33,102 nt of DNA, from assembly GCA_020622105.1 (NCBI GenBank), contig JAHRYP010000005.1:1-33102 (forward strand). Reading direction: 5' to 3'. The translations under genes were made by a program, and so were the position numbers. The notes below the pieces were generated by a model that worked only from the letters and a program-made list of their open reading frames with translations, did no database searches and was not told the DNA's origin. This DNA is from Methylotenera sp. Its GTDB lineage: Bacteria; Pseudomonadota; Gammaproteobacteria; Burkholderiales; Methylophilaceae. Positions 1 through 8,205 of this stretch are shown here, piece after piece. Position 1 is the first letter of the stretch; every line of letters begins with the position of its first letter.

Positions 1-71
1 GCTTACGCTTCGCTATCCGTGAAGGTGGTCGTACTGTTGGTGCTGGTGTTGTAGCAAAAATCATCGAATAA
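1..71 (+). CDS. tuf: Elongation factor Tu, 3' end only (first tuf copy)
   Basis: This is the C-terminal end of EF-Tu, the GTPase that delivers aminoacyl-tRNA to the ribosome. Only the last 23 codons plus the stop are inside the window; the 5' part is cut off by the window edge. The reading frame ends [17 protein letters not shown], the same protein end as the complete tuf gene at 15812-17002. The first 55 bases are identical to that copy, then the final five sense codons differ only at third positions. It lies upstream of tRNA-Trp and secE, a common tufB position in beta/gammaproteobacteria. Identification is certain; the rest of the gene cannot be judged. Confidence 0.96.
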   Translation, partial: LRFAIREGGRTVGAGVVAKIIE

Positions 72-181
72 GATGATTTTGAAAAGCGGTTATTGGGTAA
101 TCAATAGTCAGCTAAAGTAATTTGCAGTAAGGGAATCGCGCTAACAACCCAGTGCGACTCCTGATGAAGTTGTTTATGTAC

Positions 182-257
182 AGGCCAATAGCTCAATTGG
201 TAGAGTATCGGTCTCCAAAACCGAGGGTTGGGGGTTCGAGACCCTCTTGGCCTGCCA
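182..257 (+). tRNA. trnW: tRNA-Trp (anticodon CCA)
   Basis: A full 76-nt cloverleaf is visible. The acceptor stem AGGCCAA pairs with TTGGCCT. The anticodon stem TCGGT/ACCGA encloses the loop CTCCAAA with anticodon CCA. The T arm carries GGTTCGAGACC, and the 3' end has discriminator G followed by an encoded CCA. It reads tryptophan UGG codons. It sits between tuf and secE, the usual place for tRNA-Trp in proteobacterial tufB-secE-nusG clusters, and is probably cut out of a tuf or tRNA primary transcript. I see no convincing separate promoter in the 110 bases after tuf. Confidence 0.97.
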
Positions 258-268
258 AATTTGTAGTA

Positions 269-332
269 TGGATTTAATCCACTGAATAACTAGAAATTTA
301 AATATTTCTAGTTATTTGCGTTATTAAATCCA
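269..332 (+). terminator. Long nested stem-loop between tRNA-Trp and secE
   Basis: Two nested inverted repeats are visible. The inner arms 285-297 and 304-316 (AATAACTAGAAAT / ATTTCTAGTTATT) are a perfect 13-bp match around a 6-nt loop. The outer arms 269-278 and 323-332 (TGGATTTAAT / ATTAAATCCA) are a perfect 10-bp match. The structure is AU-rich and lacks a clean T-run, so it may be an RNA-processing or 3'-end stabilising hairpin after the tRNA rather than a classical terminator. Position fits partial separation of tRNA-Trp from secE-nusG. Confidence 0.55.
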
Positions 333-363
333 GTTAATTATTTGAGTCACTATTAAGTAGATT

Positions 364-711
364 ATGGTCAACAAAATTAAGTTGCTGGTGGCGGGTCTCT
401 TGCTTATCGCTGGTATTGCGGGTTTTTACCTGCTTGCAGATAAGCCCACTGTTGTGCGTATTTTAGCCGTGCTTGCTGGTTTAGGTGCGTCTATAGCTGT
501 ACTGTGGACTACTCCGGTGGGTCAGCAGTCATTAGGTTTTATTGGTGAGGCTGTAGTTGAGGCGCGTAAAGTTGTATGGCCTACACGAAAAGAAACGATA
601 CAAACTACTTTGGTGGTTTTTGCTTTAGTGGTGGTTATGGCAGCTTTTCTGGCTGTTGTTGATATCGGATTTGCATTCATGGTGCAGAAATTAATGGGAC
701 GGGGCGCGTAA
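364..711 (+). CDS. secE: Preprotein translocase subunit SecE
   Basis: SecE is the small membrane subunit of the SecYEG protein-export channel; it clamps around SecY. The 115-residue product has three hydrophobic segments at about residues 7-25, 30-49 and 84-108, the three-helix form typical of beta/gammaproteobacteria. The conserved amphipathic segment with the motif [13 protein letters not shown], at about residues 66-78, precedes the last helix. The ATG is the first in frame. The stop overlaps the nusG start (TAATG), so the two genes are translationally coupled. SecY is encoded in the same window at 26512-27831. Confidence 0.96.
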   Translation: MVNKIKLLVAGLLLIAGIAGFYLLADKPTVVRILAVLAGLGASIAVLWTTPVGQQSLGFIGEAVVEARKVVWPTRKETIQTTLVVFALVVVMAAFLAVVDIGFAFMVQKLMGRGA

Positions 712-1247
712 TGAGTATGAAATGGTACGCGGTACAAGCTTTTTCAGGCTTTGAAAAGTCCGTACAGAAAGCATTAGAAGAACGTGTTGTGCGTTCTGGC
801 TTGCAAGAGCAATTTGGTCAGATATTAGTGCCAATTGAAGAAGTGATCGAAATGAAAAATGGTCAGAAAGCAATTTCTGAGCGTAAGTTGTACCCAGGTT
901 ATGTGCTGGTGCAAATGAATATGACTGATGACACATGGCATCTGGTTAAAAGTACACCGCGCGTAACAGCGTTTATCGGTGGTAGTGCACAGAAGCCAAC
1001 GCCAATAAAAGACAAAGAAGTTGATATTATCCTTCAGCGTATTGATGACAGCAAAAGTAATCCAACACAAAAACTTACCTTTGAAAAAGGTGAGTCAGTT
1101 CGCATTATCGACGGTCCATTTAAAGACTTCTCCGGTAACGTTGAAGAAGTTAACTACGAGAAAAGCAAATTGCGTGTTTCAGTGGTTATTTTTGGACGTT
1201 CTACACCGGTTGAGCTTGAATTTGGTCAGGTAGAAAAAGAAGTTTAG
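711..1247 (+). CDS. nusG: Transcription termination/antitermination factor NusG
   Basis: NusG binds the RNA polymerase clamp, suppresses pausing, and links polymerase to Rho or to the leading ribosome through S10. The 178-residue product has the NGN domain at the N terminus ([17 protein letters not shown] at about residues 3-19). A C-terminal KOW domain contains [16 protein letters not shown] at about residues 126-141. Length matches the family (E. coli about 181). The ATG overlaps the secE stop by one base. Its partners beta, beta' and S10 are all encoded downstream in this window. Confidence 0.97.
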   Translation: MSMKWYAVQAFSGFEKSVQKALEERVVRSGLQEQFGQILVPIEEVIEMKNGQKAISERKLYPGYVLVQMNMTDDTWHLVKSTPRVTAFIGGSAQKPTPIKDKEVDIILQRIDDSKSNPTQKLTFEKGESVRIIDGPFKDFSGNVEEVNYEKSKLRVSVVIFGRSTPVELEFGQVEKEV

Positions 1248-1288
1248 TAAGTAGTAGTTTGTTAACGGGGAGCTTAAAACTCCCAATT

Positions 1289-1399
1289 TAAAATTTCTAA
1301 GCTAGGCAAGGCGCGATTGTGAAAATTGAGTGCAGCATACGAATTTGTATGTAAGCGAAAATTTTTATAATCGTAACGCAGCATGGCAACGAAATTTTA
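1289..1399. repeat. MITE-like inverted-repeat element upstream of rplK
   Basis: The 190-base gap after nusG contains a 111-bp unit bounded by perfect 9-bp inverted repeats: TAAAATTTC at 1289-1297 and GAAATTTTA at 1391-1399. Inside it, 1314-1327 (CGATTGTGAAAATT) pairs with 1360-1373 (AATTTTTATAATCG) over 14 bp with two G-U wobbles. A small inner hairpin, CATAC/GTATG, lies at about 1338-1353. The imperfect but pairing-preserving arms suggest a structured dispersed repeat. No coding sequence is apparent. It overlaps the likely rplK promoter. Whether it is repeated elsewhere in the genome cannot be seen here. Confidence 0.5.
1344..1371 (+). promoter_or_regulatory. Putative rplK (L11 operon) promoter
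   Basis: A perfect -10 hexamer TATAAT lies at 1366-1371. Its best -35 partner is TTTGTA at 1344-1349 (16-bp spacer) or TTGTAT at 1345-1350 (15-bp spacer), neither strong. Transcription would start near 1378, giving a leader of about 60 nt before rplK. E. coli also has a promoter directly before rplK. The -10 lies inside the inverted-repeat element. Confidence 0.45.
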
Positions 1400-1437
1400 G
1401 ATTGGAAAGCGTTTGTACCCATTTTAGGAGTAATAAC

Positions 1438-1869
1438 ATGGCAAAGAAAGTCATTGGCTATATCAAATTGCAGATCCCTGCAGGTAAAGCTAACCCAAGT
1501 CCTCCAGTTGGTCCAGCATTGGGTCAACGTGGTTTGAATATTATGGAATTCTGTAAGGCATTTAATGCTGCTACACAAGGTGTAGAACCAGGTCTTCCAA
1601 TCCCTGTAGTAATTACTGCATTTGCGGACAAGAGCTTCACATTCGTGATGAAATCTCCTCCAGCAACTGTTTTAATTAAAAAAGCTGCTGGTATCACTAA
1701 AGGTTCACCACGTCCACATACAGACAAAGTTGGCAAGATTACTCGTGCTCAAGCCGAAGAAATTGTTAAAACAAAACAAGCTGATTTATCTGCTGCTGAT
1801 ATGGATGCTGCTGTGCGTACTATCGCAGGTAGTGCACGTAGTATGGGTATTGAAGTGGAGGGTGTATAA
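1438..1869 (+). CDS. rplK: 50S ribosomal protein L11
   Basis: L11 binds the GTPase-associated region of 23S rRNA and helps factor binding and the stringent response. The product is 143 residues, the normal family length. It contains the N-terminal motif [20 protein letters not shown] at about residues 11-30 and the C-terminal rRNA-binding end with [16 protein letters not shown]. The open frame extends upstream to 1330, but the ATG at 1438 follows a good Shine-Dalgarno (TAGGAG) and begins with the conserved MAKKV, so I chose it. One base separates its stop from the rplA start. Confidence 0.97.
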   Translation: MAKKVIGYIKLQIPAGKANPSPPVGPALGQRGLNIMEFCKAFNAATQGVEPGLPIPVVITAFADKSFTFVMKSPPATVLIKKAAGITKGSPRPHTDKVGKITRAQAEEIVKTKQADLSAADMDAAVRTIAGSARSMGIEVEGV

Positions 1870-1870
1870 C

Positions 1871-2557
1871 ATGGCTAAAAGAATCAATGCACTACGTGCA
1901 AAAGTTGACCGTAATAAATTGTATCCAGTAACTGAAGGTTTGACCTTGGTTAAAGAGAATGCAACGGCTAAATTCAATGAGTCAGTAGACGCTGTGATCA
2001 ATTTAGGTATTGATGCGCGTAAATCAGACCAATTAGTACGTGGCGCTTTAGTATTGCCTAACGGTACAGGTAAAACAACACGCGTTGCTGTATTCGCTCA
2101 AGGCGCACAAGCTGAAGCTGCTAAAGCTGCAGGTGCTGACATTGTTGGTTTTGAAGACTTGGCTGAGCAAGTTAAAGCTGGCGTAATGGACTTTGACATT
2201 GTGATCGCGACACCTGATGCGATGCGTATCGTTGGTGCCCTGGGTCAAGTGTTGGGTCCACGTGGATTAATGCCAAACCCGAAAGTTGGTACTGTAACGC
2301 CTGATGCTGCAACAGCGGTTAAAAACGCTAAAGCGGGTCAAGTGCAATACCGTACAGACAAAGGCGGTATCGTACACTGCACAATCGGCCGTGCTTCATT
2401 CACGGTTGAGCAATTACAAGGTAACCTGGTTGCGCTGGTAGAAGCTTTGAACAAAGCAAAACCAGCTTCAAGCAAAGGTGTATACCTGAAGAAATTGTCA
2501 GTATCTAGCACTATGGGTGCTGGCGTACGTGTAGACCAAGCAAGTCTGGTTGCATAA
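1871..2557 (+). CDS. rplA: 50S ribosomal protein L1
   Basis: L1 forms the mobile L1 stalk that moves deacylated tRNA out of the E site. In E. coli it also represses the rplKA mRNA. The product is 228 residues, close to the family norm of about 230. It starts MAKRINALR and contains [15 protein letters not shown], the L1 signature, near residues 129-143. The frame is open further upstream into rplK, but the ATG at 1871 directly after the rplK stop gives the conserved N terminus. Translation is likely coupled to rplK. Confidence 0.97.
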   Translation: MAKRINALRAKVDRNKLYPVTEGLTLVKENATAKFNESVDAVINLGIDARKSDQLVRGALVLPNGTGKTTRVAVFAQGAQAEAAKAAGADIVGFEDLAEQVKAGVMDFDIVIATPDAMRIVGALGQVLGPRGLMPNPKVGTVTPDAATAVKNAKAGQVQYRTDKGGIVHCTIGRASFTVEQLQGNLVALVEALNKAKPASSKGVYLKKLSVSSTMGAGVRVDQASLVA

Positions 2558-2566
2558 ATTAGTATT

Positions 2567-2592
2567 TGGGTAAGGCTGAAATGCCTTGCCCA
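2567..2592 (+). terminator. Stem-loop after rplA
   Basis: Arms TGGGTAAGGC (2567-2576) and GCCTTGCCCA (2583-2592) pair over 10 bp with one wobble and a 6-nt loop, 9 bases after the rplA stop. It is followed by an A-run rather than a T-run, so on the + strand it is more likely a 3'-end or processing hairpin than an intrinsic terminator. Confidence 0.4.
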
Positions 2593-2882
2593 CAAAAAAA
2601 CTTTGGGCTCGTGTCGTAAATAAATATTTTTTAAATATGACATGAGGTTATCAAAGACCGTTAGGTATCGTTTGATTTAATGTAAGTTTTTTGATGTGGG
2701 TGTAAAGCAGAATGCTTAACCTCTGCAAAAAAGAAACTTTAGCCTACGCAGATGGCGCATCCCTAGACAGGTTAAACCCTATTGAAAGGTCGCCGTAAAA
2801 AGTGGTTTTTATGATTTTATGATCGTAGAAGCTGATTCTGTTTTAGCAATAAAACAGAGATTTTAACGGAAGGAGAAAGACC
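2593..2882 (+). promoter_or_regulatory. rplJ (L10) leader region, structured
   Basis: This 290-base gene-free stretch precedes rplJ. An outer helix TTAACC (2716-2721) with GGTTAA (2770-2775) continues directly on the 5' side into TCTGC (2722-2726), which pairs with GCAGA (2748-2752). That leaves about 17 unpaired bases only on the 3' strand. An asymmetric interrupted helix is the kind of shape that L10 leader RNAs use to bind the L10-L12 complex, but I cannot confirm the kink-turn bases. An alternative GGCG/CGCC pairing (2754-2757 / 2791-2794) could compete. No convincing -35/-10 pair was found. Confidence 0.5.
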
Positions 2883-3374
2883 TTGAGTCTAAATCTTACA
2901 GAGAAAAAAGCAGTAGTTGCTGAAGTTAGTGCGCAAGTTGCACAAGCGCAAGCGATTGTTCTGGCTGAGTATCGTGGCATCGGCGTGGCTAACATGACCG
3001 TATTGCGCGCAGAAGCTCGTAAATCTGGTGTGTACTTACGTGTGTTGAAAAACACTTTGGTACGTCGTGCAGTTGAAGGCACACCATTTGCAGCTTTAGC
3101 TGACGCTATGGTTGGTCCACTGGTGTTTGGTATTTCATCAGACGCAGTTTCAGCAGCAAAGGTTATTAATAACTTTGCTAAAACTAACGATAAGATTGTT
3201 ATCAAAGCTGGCGCAATGCCAAACCAAGTGATGGATGCCGCTGGCGTTCAAGCATTGGCATCAACATTGAGCCGTGAAGAGTTGTTAGCTAAATTTGCAT
3301 GTACCCTCAACGAGGTACCTACCAAATTTGCACGTGCTATCGCAGCAGTTCGCGATGCTAAAGAAGCAGCTTAA
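2883..3374 (+). CDS. rplJ: 50S ribosomal protein L10 (TTG start)
   Basis: L10 anchors the L7/L12 dimers to the ribosome, forming the stalk that recruits translation GTPases. The 163-residue product matches the family length. The start is TTG, not ATG. It follows a strong Shine-Dalgarno (AAGGAGAAAG) at optimal distance, and the resulting [15 protein letters not shown] aligns with the E. coli start MALNLQDKQAIVAEV. The motif [20 protein letters not shown] at about residues 49-68 and the C-terminal [10 protein letters not shown] are typical. The long upstream leader suggests autogenous control by the L10-L12 complex. Confidence 0.96.
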   Translation: MSLNLTEKKAVVAEVSAQVAQAQAIVLAEYRGIGVANMTVLRAEARKSGVYLRVLKNTLVRRAVEGTPFAALADAMVGPLVFGISSDAVSAAKVINNFAKTNDKIVIKAGAMPNQVMDAAGVQALASTLSREELLAKFACTLNEVPTKFARAIAAVRDAKEAA

Positions 3375-3426
3375 TTCATTCAGATAACCATCTAAGCAAC
3401 ATTAATTAATTTTAGGGAATATTCAA

Positions 3427-3798
3427 ATGGCAATTTCAAATGCAGATATTTTAGACGCAGTTGGCTCAATGTCAGTTTTAGAGTTAACAGCATTTATTAA
3501 AGAAATCGAAGAAAAATTCGGCGTTTCAGCAGCAGCTGTTGCTGTAGCTTCTTCAGCAGGTGCGGCTCCAGCAGCTGCAGCTGAGCAATCAGAATTCAAC
3601 GTTGTATTGACAGCAGCTGGCGAAAGCAAAGTTAACGTAATTAAAGCAGTTCGCGAATTGACAGGCTTAGGCTTGAAAGAGGCGAAAGACTTAGTTGACG
3701 GCGCTCCAAAAGTGATCAAAGAAGGTGTTTCAAAAGCTGACGCTGATGCAGCATTGAAAAAATTGATCGAAGCTGGCGCAACTGGCGAACTCAAATAA
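3427..3798 (+). CDS. rplL: 50S ribosomal protein L7/L12
   Basis: L7/L12 is the multi-copy stalk protein that recruits and activates EF-Tu, EF-G and other GTPases. The 123-residue product shows the N-terminal dimerisation domain (about 1-33) and an alanine-rich flexible hinge (about 34-53). The C-terminal factor-binding domain contains [20 protein letters not shown] (about 68-87). It lies 52 bases after rplJ, as in the standard rplJL operon, with GGGAATATTCAAATG giving a modest ribosome site. Confidence 0.97.
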   Translation: MAISNADILDAVGSMSVLELTAFIKEIEEKFGVSAAAVAVASSAGAAPAAAAEQSEFNVVLTAAGESKVNVIKAVRELTGLGLKEAKDLVDGAPKVIKEGVSKADADAALKKLIEAGATGELK

Positions 3799-3820
3799 TA
3801 CATTGTTAAATGTATGAATT

Positions 3821-3844
3821 AGGCTGACGGGTAACCGTCAGCCT
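3821..3844 (+). terminator. Attenuator-like hairpin between rplL and rpoB
   Basis: Perfect 10-bp arms AGGCTGACGG (3821-3830) and CCGTCAGCCT (3835-3844) enclose a GTAA loop, 22 bases after the rplL stop. The following bases, TCGCCATTTCTG, lack a good T-run, so partial termination or processing is more likely than full termination. A smaller hairpin ATACAT/ATGTAT (3798-3803 / 3810-3815) precedes it. E. coli has an attenuator in the same place, lowering rpoBC expression relative to rplJL. Confidence 0.6.
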
Positions 3845-3887
3845 TCGCCATTTCTGATGGTGCAAATGTGTTACAAAATGTAATGGT

Positions 3888-3907
3888 GCTATCAGTAGTT
3901 TGATAGC
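3888..3907 (+). other. Second stem-loop in the rplL-rpoB gap
   Basis: Arms GCTATCA (3888-3894) and TGATAGC (3901-3907) form a perfect 7-bp stem with a 6-nt loop. It lies where E. coli carries an RNase III processing site, but the sequence alone does not show that function. The remaining bases to rpoB at 4016 hold only a weak TTGACT hexamer with no -10 partner. Confidence 0.35.
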
Positions 3908-4015
3908 AATAACTTTCAGTTAAATCTTGACTGAGGTTAGAGGTGAAAATACTTACGTAGTGGATGTAGTGCAAAAAAGTATTTTAATTTCTGCCCTCAA
4001 ACATTAGGAGATGCA

Positions 4016-7000
4016 ATGAGCTATTCCTTCACCGAAAAAAAACGCCTTCGTAAAAGTTTCGCTAAACGCGAAAAAGTACAAGAGATTCCTTATTTGTTAG
4101 CAATGCAATTGGAGTCTTACAAGGCGTTTTTACAGGCGGACATTCCTGCGGATAAACGCACGGAAGATGGTCTGCAATCAACATTCAGTTCAGTTTTTCC
4201 AATTGTCAGTCACTCAGGTAATGCACGTTTAGACTACGTGAGTTATCAGTTGGGTGCTGAGCCTTTTGACGTTAAAGAATGTCAGCAACGTGGCTTGACC
4301 TATGCTGCACCTTTACGTGTAAAAGTGCGCCTCACTATCATGGACAAAGAGGCATCAAAGCCAACAGTTAAAGAAGTAAAAGAGCAAGAAGTCTACATGG
4401 GTGAATTGCCTTTGATGACTGATAACGGTTCTTTCGTGATCAATGGTACTGAGCGTGTCATTGTTTCTCAATTGCATCGTAGTCCAGGCGTGTTCTTTGA
4501 ACATGATCGCGGTAAAACACACAGTTCAGGTAAGCTGCTGTTCTCAGCACGTATCATTCCTTACCGTGGTTCATGGTTAGACTTTGAGTTTGATCCTAAA
4601 GACTACCTGTACTTCCGTATTGACCGTCGCCGTAAAATGCCGGTGACTATTTTGTTGAAAGCGCTTGGTTATACACCAGAGCAAATCATTTCAACTTTCT
4701 ACGATTTCGATACCTTCCACATCGGTAAAAAAGGTGTTGAATTTACGATCGTTCCTGAGCGTTTACGCGGTGAAGTTGCTAAATTCGATATCGTTGGTAA
4801 AGACGGTACCGTGATCGTTGCAAAAGATAAGCGTATTACAGTTAAACATATCCGTGATATGGAAAAAGCTGGCGTAAGCGAAATCGCAGTGCCGCAAGAC
4901 TTTATTCTTGGCCGTGCCTTAGCGAATACGATAGTTGATACTGAGACTGGCGAAGTTGTTGCTAACGCGAACGACGAAATTACAGAATCATTGCTGGAAA
5001 AATTAGTTGATGCAAATATTGCTTCAATTAAAACACTGTATTCAAATGATTTAGATCACGGTGATTACATTTCACAAACCTTGCGTATTGATGAAATTCC
5101 TGACCAATACAGTGCGCGCGTAGCAATTTACCGCATGATGCGTCCTGGTGAGCCACCGACAGAAGAATCTGTTGAGGCTTTATTCCAAGGCCTGTTCTTT
5201 AACGAAGATCGTTATGACTTGTCACGCGTTGGTCGTATGAAGTTCAACCGCCGTGCTTTCCCGCAGAAAGCAGAAGAGCGTCAATCCGAGTGGATTAAAC
5301 GCTTCTATGAATCTGTAGGTCCACGCGGCGATGAAGGTTCAAATATTCTCTCAAATGATGATATTTTAGCTGTTGTTGCTGTGTTGCTTGAGTTGCGTAA
5401 CGGTCATGGCGAGATTGATGACATTGACCACCTGGGTAACCGTCGTATTCGTTCAGTAGGTGAGTTGGCAGAAAATCAATTCCGTACTGGCTTGGTTCGT
5501 GTTGAGCGCGCTGTTAAAGAGCGTTTGTCACAAGCTGAATCAGACAATCTGATGCCGCATGACTTGATCAATGCAAAACCAGTATCAAGTGCAATCCGTG
5601 AGTTCTTTGGTTCAAGCCAATTGTCACAATTTATGGATCAGACTAACCCGTTATCTGAAATTACGCACAAACGTCGTATTTCAGCACTGGGCCCAGGTGG
5701 TTTGACACGTGAGCGCGCTGGTTTTGAGGTGCGTGACGTTCACTCAACCCATTACGGTCGTGTATGTCCAATTGAAACACCAGAGGGTCCAAACATTGGT
5801 TTGATCAACTCACTGGCATTGTATGCACGTACAAACGATTATGGTTTCCTTGAGACGCCATATCGCCGAGTTGAAGGTAATAAGGTTTCAGACACGATTG
5901 ACTACCTCTCTGCAATTGAAGAGAGTCAGTACATGATCGCGCAGGCTAATACGGACCTTGATAGTAAAAACATGATGATTGATGATTTGATTTCATCACG
6001 TCATCACAACGAATTTACTATGACGCAACCTGAACGTGTTCAGTACATGGACGTAGCACCAGGCCAGATTGTATCTGTGGCTGCTTCACTGATTCCATTC
6101 CTGGAACATGATGACGCGAACCGCGCATTGATGGGTGCAAACATGCAGCGTCAGGCTGTACCATGTTTACGTGCTGAGAAGCCAGTGGTTGGTACCGGTA
6201 TTGAACGTACGGTTGCTGTTGACTCGGGTACTGTAGTTACATCTCGCCGTGGCGGTATCGTTGATTACGTTGATTCAGCACGTATCGTGATTCGTGTAAA
6301 CGATGAAGAGGCGAAAGCTGGTGAAGTTGGTGTTGATATTTACAACCTGACCAAGTACACACGCTCTAACCAAAATACCAATATTAACCAGCGTCCATTG
6401 GTAAAAGTTGGCGACAAGTTAGCGCGCGGTGACGTGATTGCTGATGGTGCATCAACTGACATGGGTGAATTGGCGCTTGGTCAAAACATGTTGATCGGCT
6501 TTATGCCGTGGAACGGTTATAACTACGAAGACTCTGTGTTGATCTCAGAGCGCGTAGTGGCTGATGATCGCTACACTTCAATTCATATTGAAGAGCTGTC
6601 TGTGGTTGCCCGTGATACCAAGCTTGGTGCTGAAGAAATCACACAGGATATCTCTAATCTGAGCGAGCGTATGTTAGCGCGTTTGGATGAAGTGGGTATT
6701 ATTCACATCGGTGCTGAAGTTGAAGCAGGTGACGTGTTGGTTGGTAAAGTGACACCAAAAGGTGAAACACAACTGACACCCGAAGAAAAACTGCTGCGTG
6801 CTATTTTCGGTGAAAAAGCTTCTGACGTTAAAGATACATCATTGCGCGTGCCTTCAGGCATGAGCGGCACTGTGATTGATGTGCAAGTATTCACACGTGA
6901 AGGTATTGATCGTGATGCACGTGCACAGCAAATTATTGATGACCAGTTAGCGCACTACAAGAAAGATCTGGCTGACCAGATGCGTATTGTTGAAGATGAC

Positions 7001-8188
7001 GCATTCGGTCGTATCCGTCGCCTGATTGAAGGTAAGGTTGCTACTGGTGGGCCTAACAAACTGAAAAAAGGCGAAGCACTGACTGCAGAGTATCTGGAAA
7101 GTGTTGGCCGTTATGACTGGTTTGATATCCGTCTTGCTGATGAAGAAACTGCACGTCAACTGGAACAGTTGAAAGACAGTCTGTCACAAGCGCGTGTTGA
7201 GTTCGATAACCGTTTTGAAGAGAAAAAACGTAAATTGACACAAGGCGATGAACTGCCACCAGGCGTACAAAAAATGGTGAAAGTTTACCTGGCGGTTAAA
7301 CGTCGTATTCAACCTGGTGACAAGATGGCTGGCCGTCACGGTAACAAGGGTGTTATTTCAAAAATCTGTCCGGTAGAAGATATGCCGCATATGGCGGACG
7401 GTACACCTATGGACATCGTGTTGAACCCGTTAGGCGTTCCTTCACGTATGAACATTGGCCAGATTCTGGAAGTGCATTTGGGCTGGGCTGCTAAAGGCTT
7501 GGGTCTGCGCATTGAAGAAATGCTGCGTCAGGAAGTTAAAGTTGCTGAAATTCGCAAATTCCTGGAAAAAATCTACAACGATAGTACCGGTAAGAAAGAA
7601 GATATTAAATCTTTCACGGATGCTGAGATTTTAGATTTGGCACAAAATCTGACCAACGGCGTGCCATTCGCTACACCGGTGTTCGATGGTGCTGCAGAGT
7701 CTGACATCAGAGAGATGCTTGATTTAGCATTCCCTGATGATGATGCACGTACTAAACAATTGCAATTCCATGCCGGCAAAACACAAGTTACCTTGTTTGA
7801 TGGCCGTACCGGTGATGCATTTGAGCGTCCAGTGACAGTGGGTTACATGCACTTCTTGAAATTGCATCACTTGGTTGATGACAAGATGCATGCTCGTTCA
7901 ACTGGTCCTTATTCACTGGTTACGCAACAGCCATTGGGCGGTAAAGCGCAATTCGGTGGTCAGCGTTTTGGTGAGATGGAGGTTTGGGCACTTGAGGCTT
8001 ATGGTGCTTCATATACCTTGCAGGAAATGCTTACAGTTAAGTCAGATGACGTAACTGGACGTACCAAAGTATATGAAAACATCGTCAAGGGCGAACACAA
8101 GATTGATGCAGGCATGCCTGAATCATTCAACGTGCTGGTGAAAGAAATCCGTTCACTCGCTATCGACATTGACCTAGACCGCAATTAA
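4016..8188 (+). CDS. rpoB: DNA-directed RNA polymerase subunit beta
   Basis: The beta subunit of RNA polymerase forms one half of the catalytic cleft and binds rifampicin. The 1390-residue product is in the range of proteobacterial beta subunits (E. coli 1342). The rifampicin region is intact at residues about 536-558 ([19 protein letters not shown] then ISALG), with Q538, D541, H551 and S556 equivalent to wild-type E. coli Q513, D516, H526 and S531. So no classical resistance change is present. [10 protein letters not shown], lining the active site, is near residue 1103. A clear AGGAG precedes the ATG, and rpoC follows after 17 bases. Confidence 0.98.
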   Translation: MSYSFTEKKRLRKSFAKREKVQEIPYLLAMQLESYKAFLQADIPADKRTEDGLQSTFSSVFPIVSHSGNARLDYVSYQLGAEPFDVKECQQRGLTYAAPLRVKVRLTIMDKEASKPTVKEVKEQEVYMGELPLMTDNGSFVINGTERVIVSQLHRSPGVFFEHDRGKTHSSGKLLFSARIIPYRGSWLDFEFDPKDYLYFRIDRRRKMPVTILLKALGYTPEQIISTFYDFDTFHIGKKGVEFTIVPERLRGEVAKFDIVGKDGTVIVAKDKRITVKHIRDMEKAGVSEIAVPQDFILGRALANTIVDTETGEVVANANDEITESLLEKLVDANIASIKTLYSNDLDHGDYISQTLRIDEIPDQYSARVAIYRMMRPGEPPTEESVEALFQGLFFNEDRYDLSRVGRMKFNRRAFPQKAEERQSEWIKRFYESVGPRGDEGSNILSNDDILAVVAVLLELRNGHGEIDDIDHLGNRRIRSVGELAENQFRTGLVRVERAVKERLSQAESDNLMPHDLINAKPVSSAIREFFGSSQLSQFMDQTNPLSEITHKRRISALGPGGLTRERAGFEVRDVHSTHYGRVCPIETPEGPNIGLINSLALYARTNDYGFLETPYRRVEGNKVSDTIDYLSAIEESQYMIAQANTDLDSKNMMIDDLISSRHHNEFTMTQPERVQYMDVAPGQIVSVAASLIPFLEHDDANRALMGANMQRQAVPCLRAEKPVVGTGIERTVAVDSGTVVTSRRGGIVDYVDSARIVIRVNDEEAKAGEVGVDIYNLTKYTRSNQNTNINQRPLVKVGDKLARGDVIADGASTDMGELALGQNMLIGFMPWNGYNYEDSVLISERVVADDRYTSIHIEELSVVARDTKLGAEEITQDISNLSERMLARLDEVGIIHIGAEVEAGDVLVGKVTPKGETQLTPEEKLLRAIFGEKASDVKDTSLRVPSGMSGTVIDVQVFTREGIDRDARAQQIIDDQLAHYKKDLADQMRIVEDDAFGRIRRLIEGKVATGGPNKLKKGEALTAEYLESVGRYDWFDIRLADEETARQLEQLKDSLSQARVEFDNRFEEKKRKLTQGDELPPGVQKMVKVYLAVKRRIQPGDKMAGRHGNKGVISKICPVEDMPHMADGTPMDIVLNPLGVPSRMNIGQILEVHLGWAAKGLGLRIEEMLRQEVKVAEIRKFLEKIYNDSTGKKEDIKSFTDAEILDLAQNLTNGVPFATPVFDGAAESDIREMLDLAFPDDDARTKQLQFHAGKTQVTLFDGRTGDAFERPVTVGYMHFLKLHHLVDDKMHARSTGPYSLVTQQPLGGKAQFGGQRFGEMEVWALEAYGASYTLQEMLTVKSDDVTGRTKVYENIVKGEHKIDAGMPESFNVLVKEIRSLAIDIDLDRN

Positions 8189-8205
8189 TTCAGGAGAGAA
8201 TTCAC

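Noticed and set aside
1330-1437. Upstream extension of the rplK reading frame
   Set aside because: The conserved L11 start and its ribosome site are at 1438; the upstream residues match no L11 and lie in the inverted-repeat element. Similar open extensions before rplA, rpsJ, rpsQ, rplN and rpsE were trimmed for the same reason.
3927-3955. TTGACT hexamer as a possible rpoB promoter
   Set aside because: At 17 bp spacing the -10 would be TACTTA, a poor match; not enough to call.
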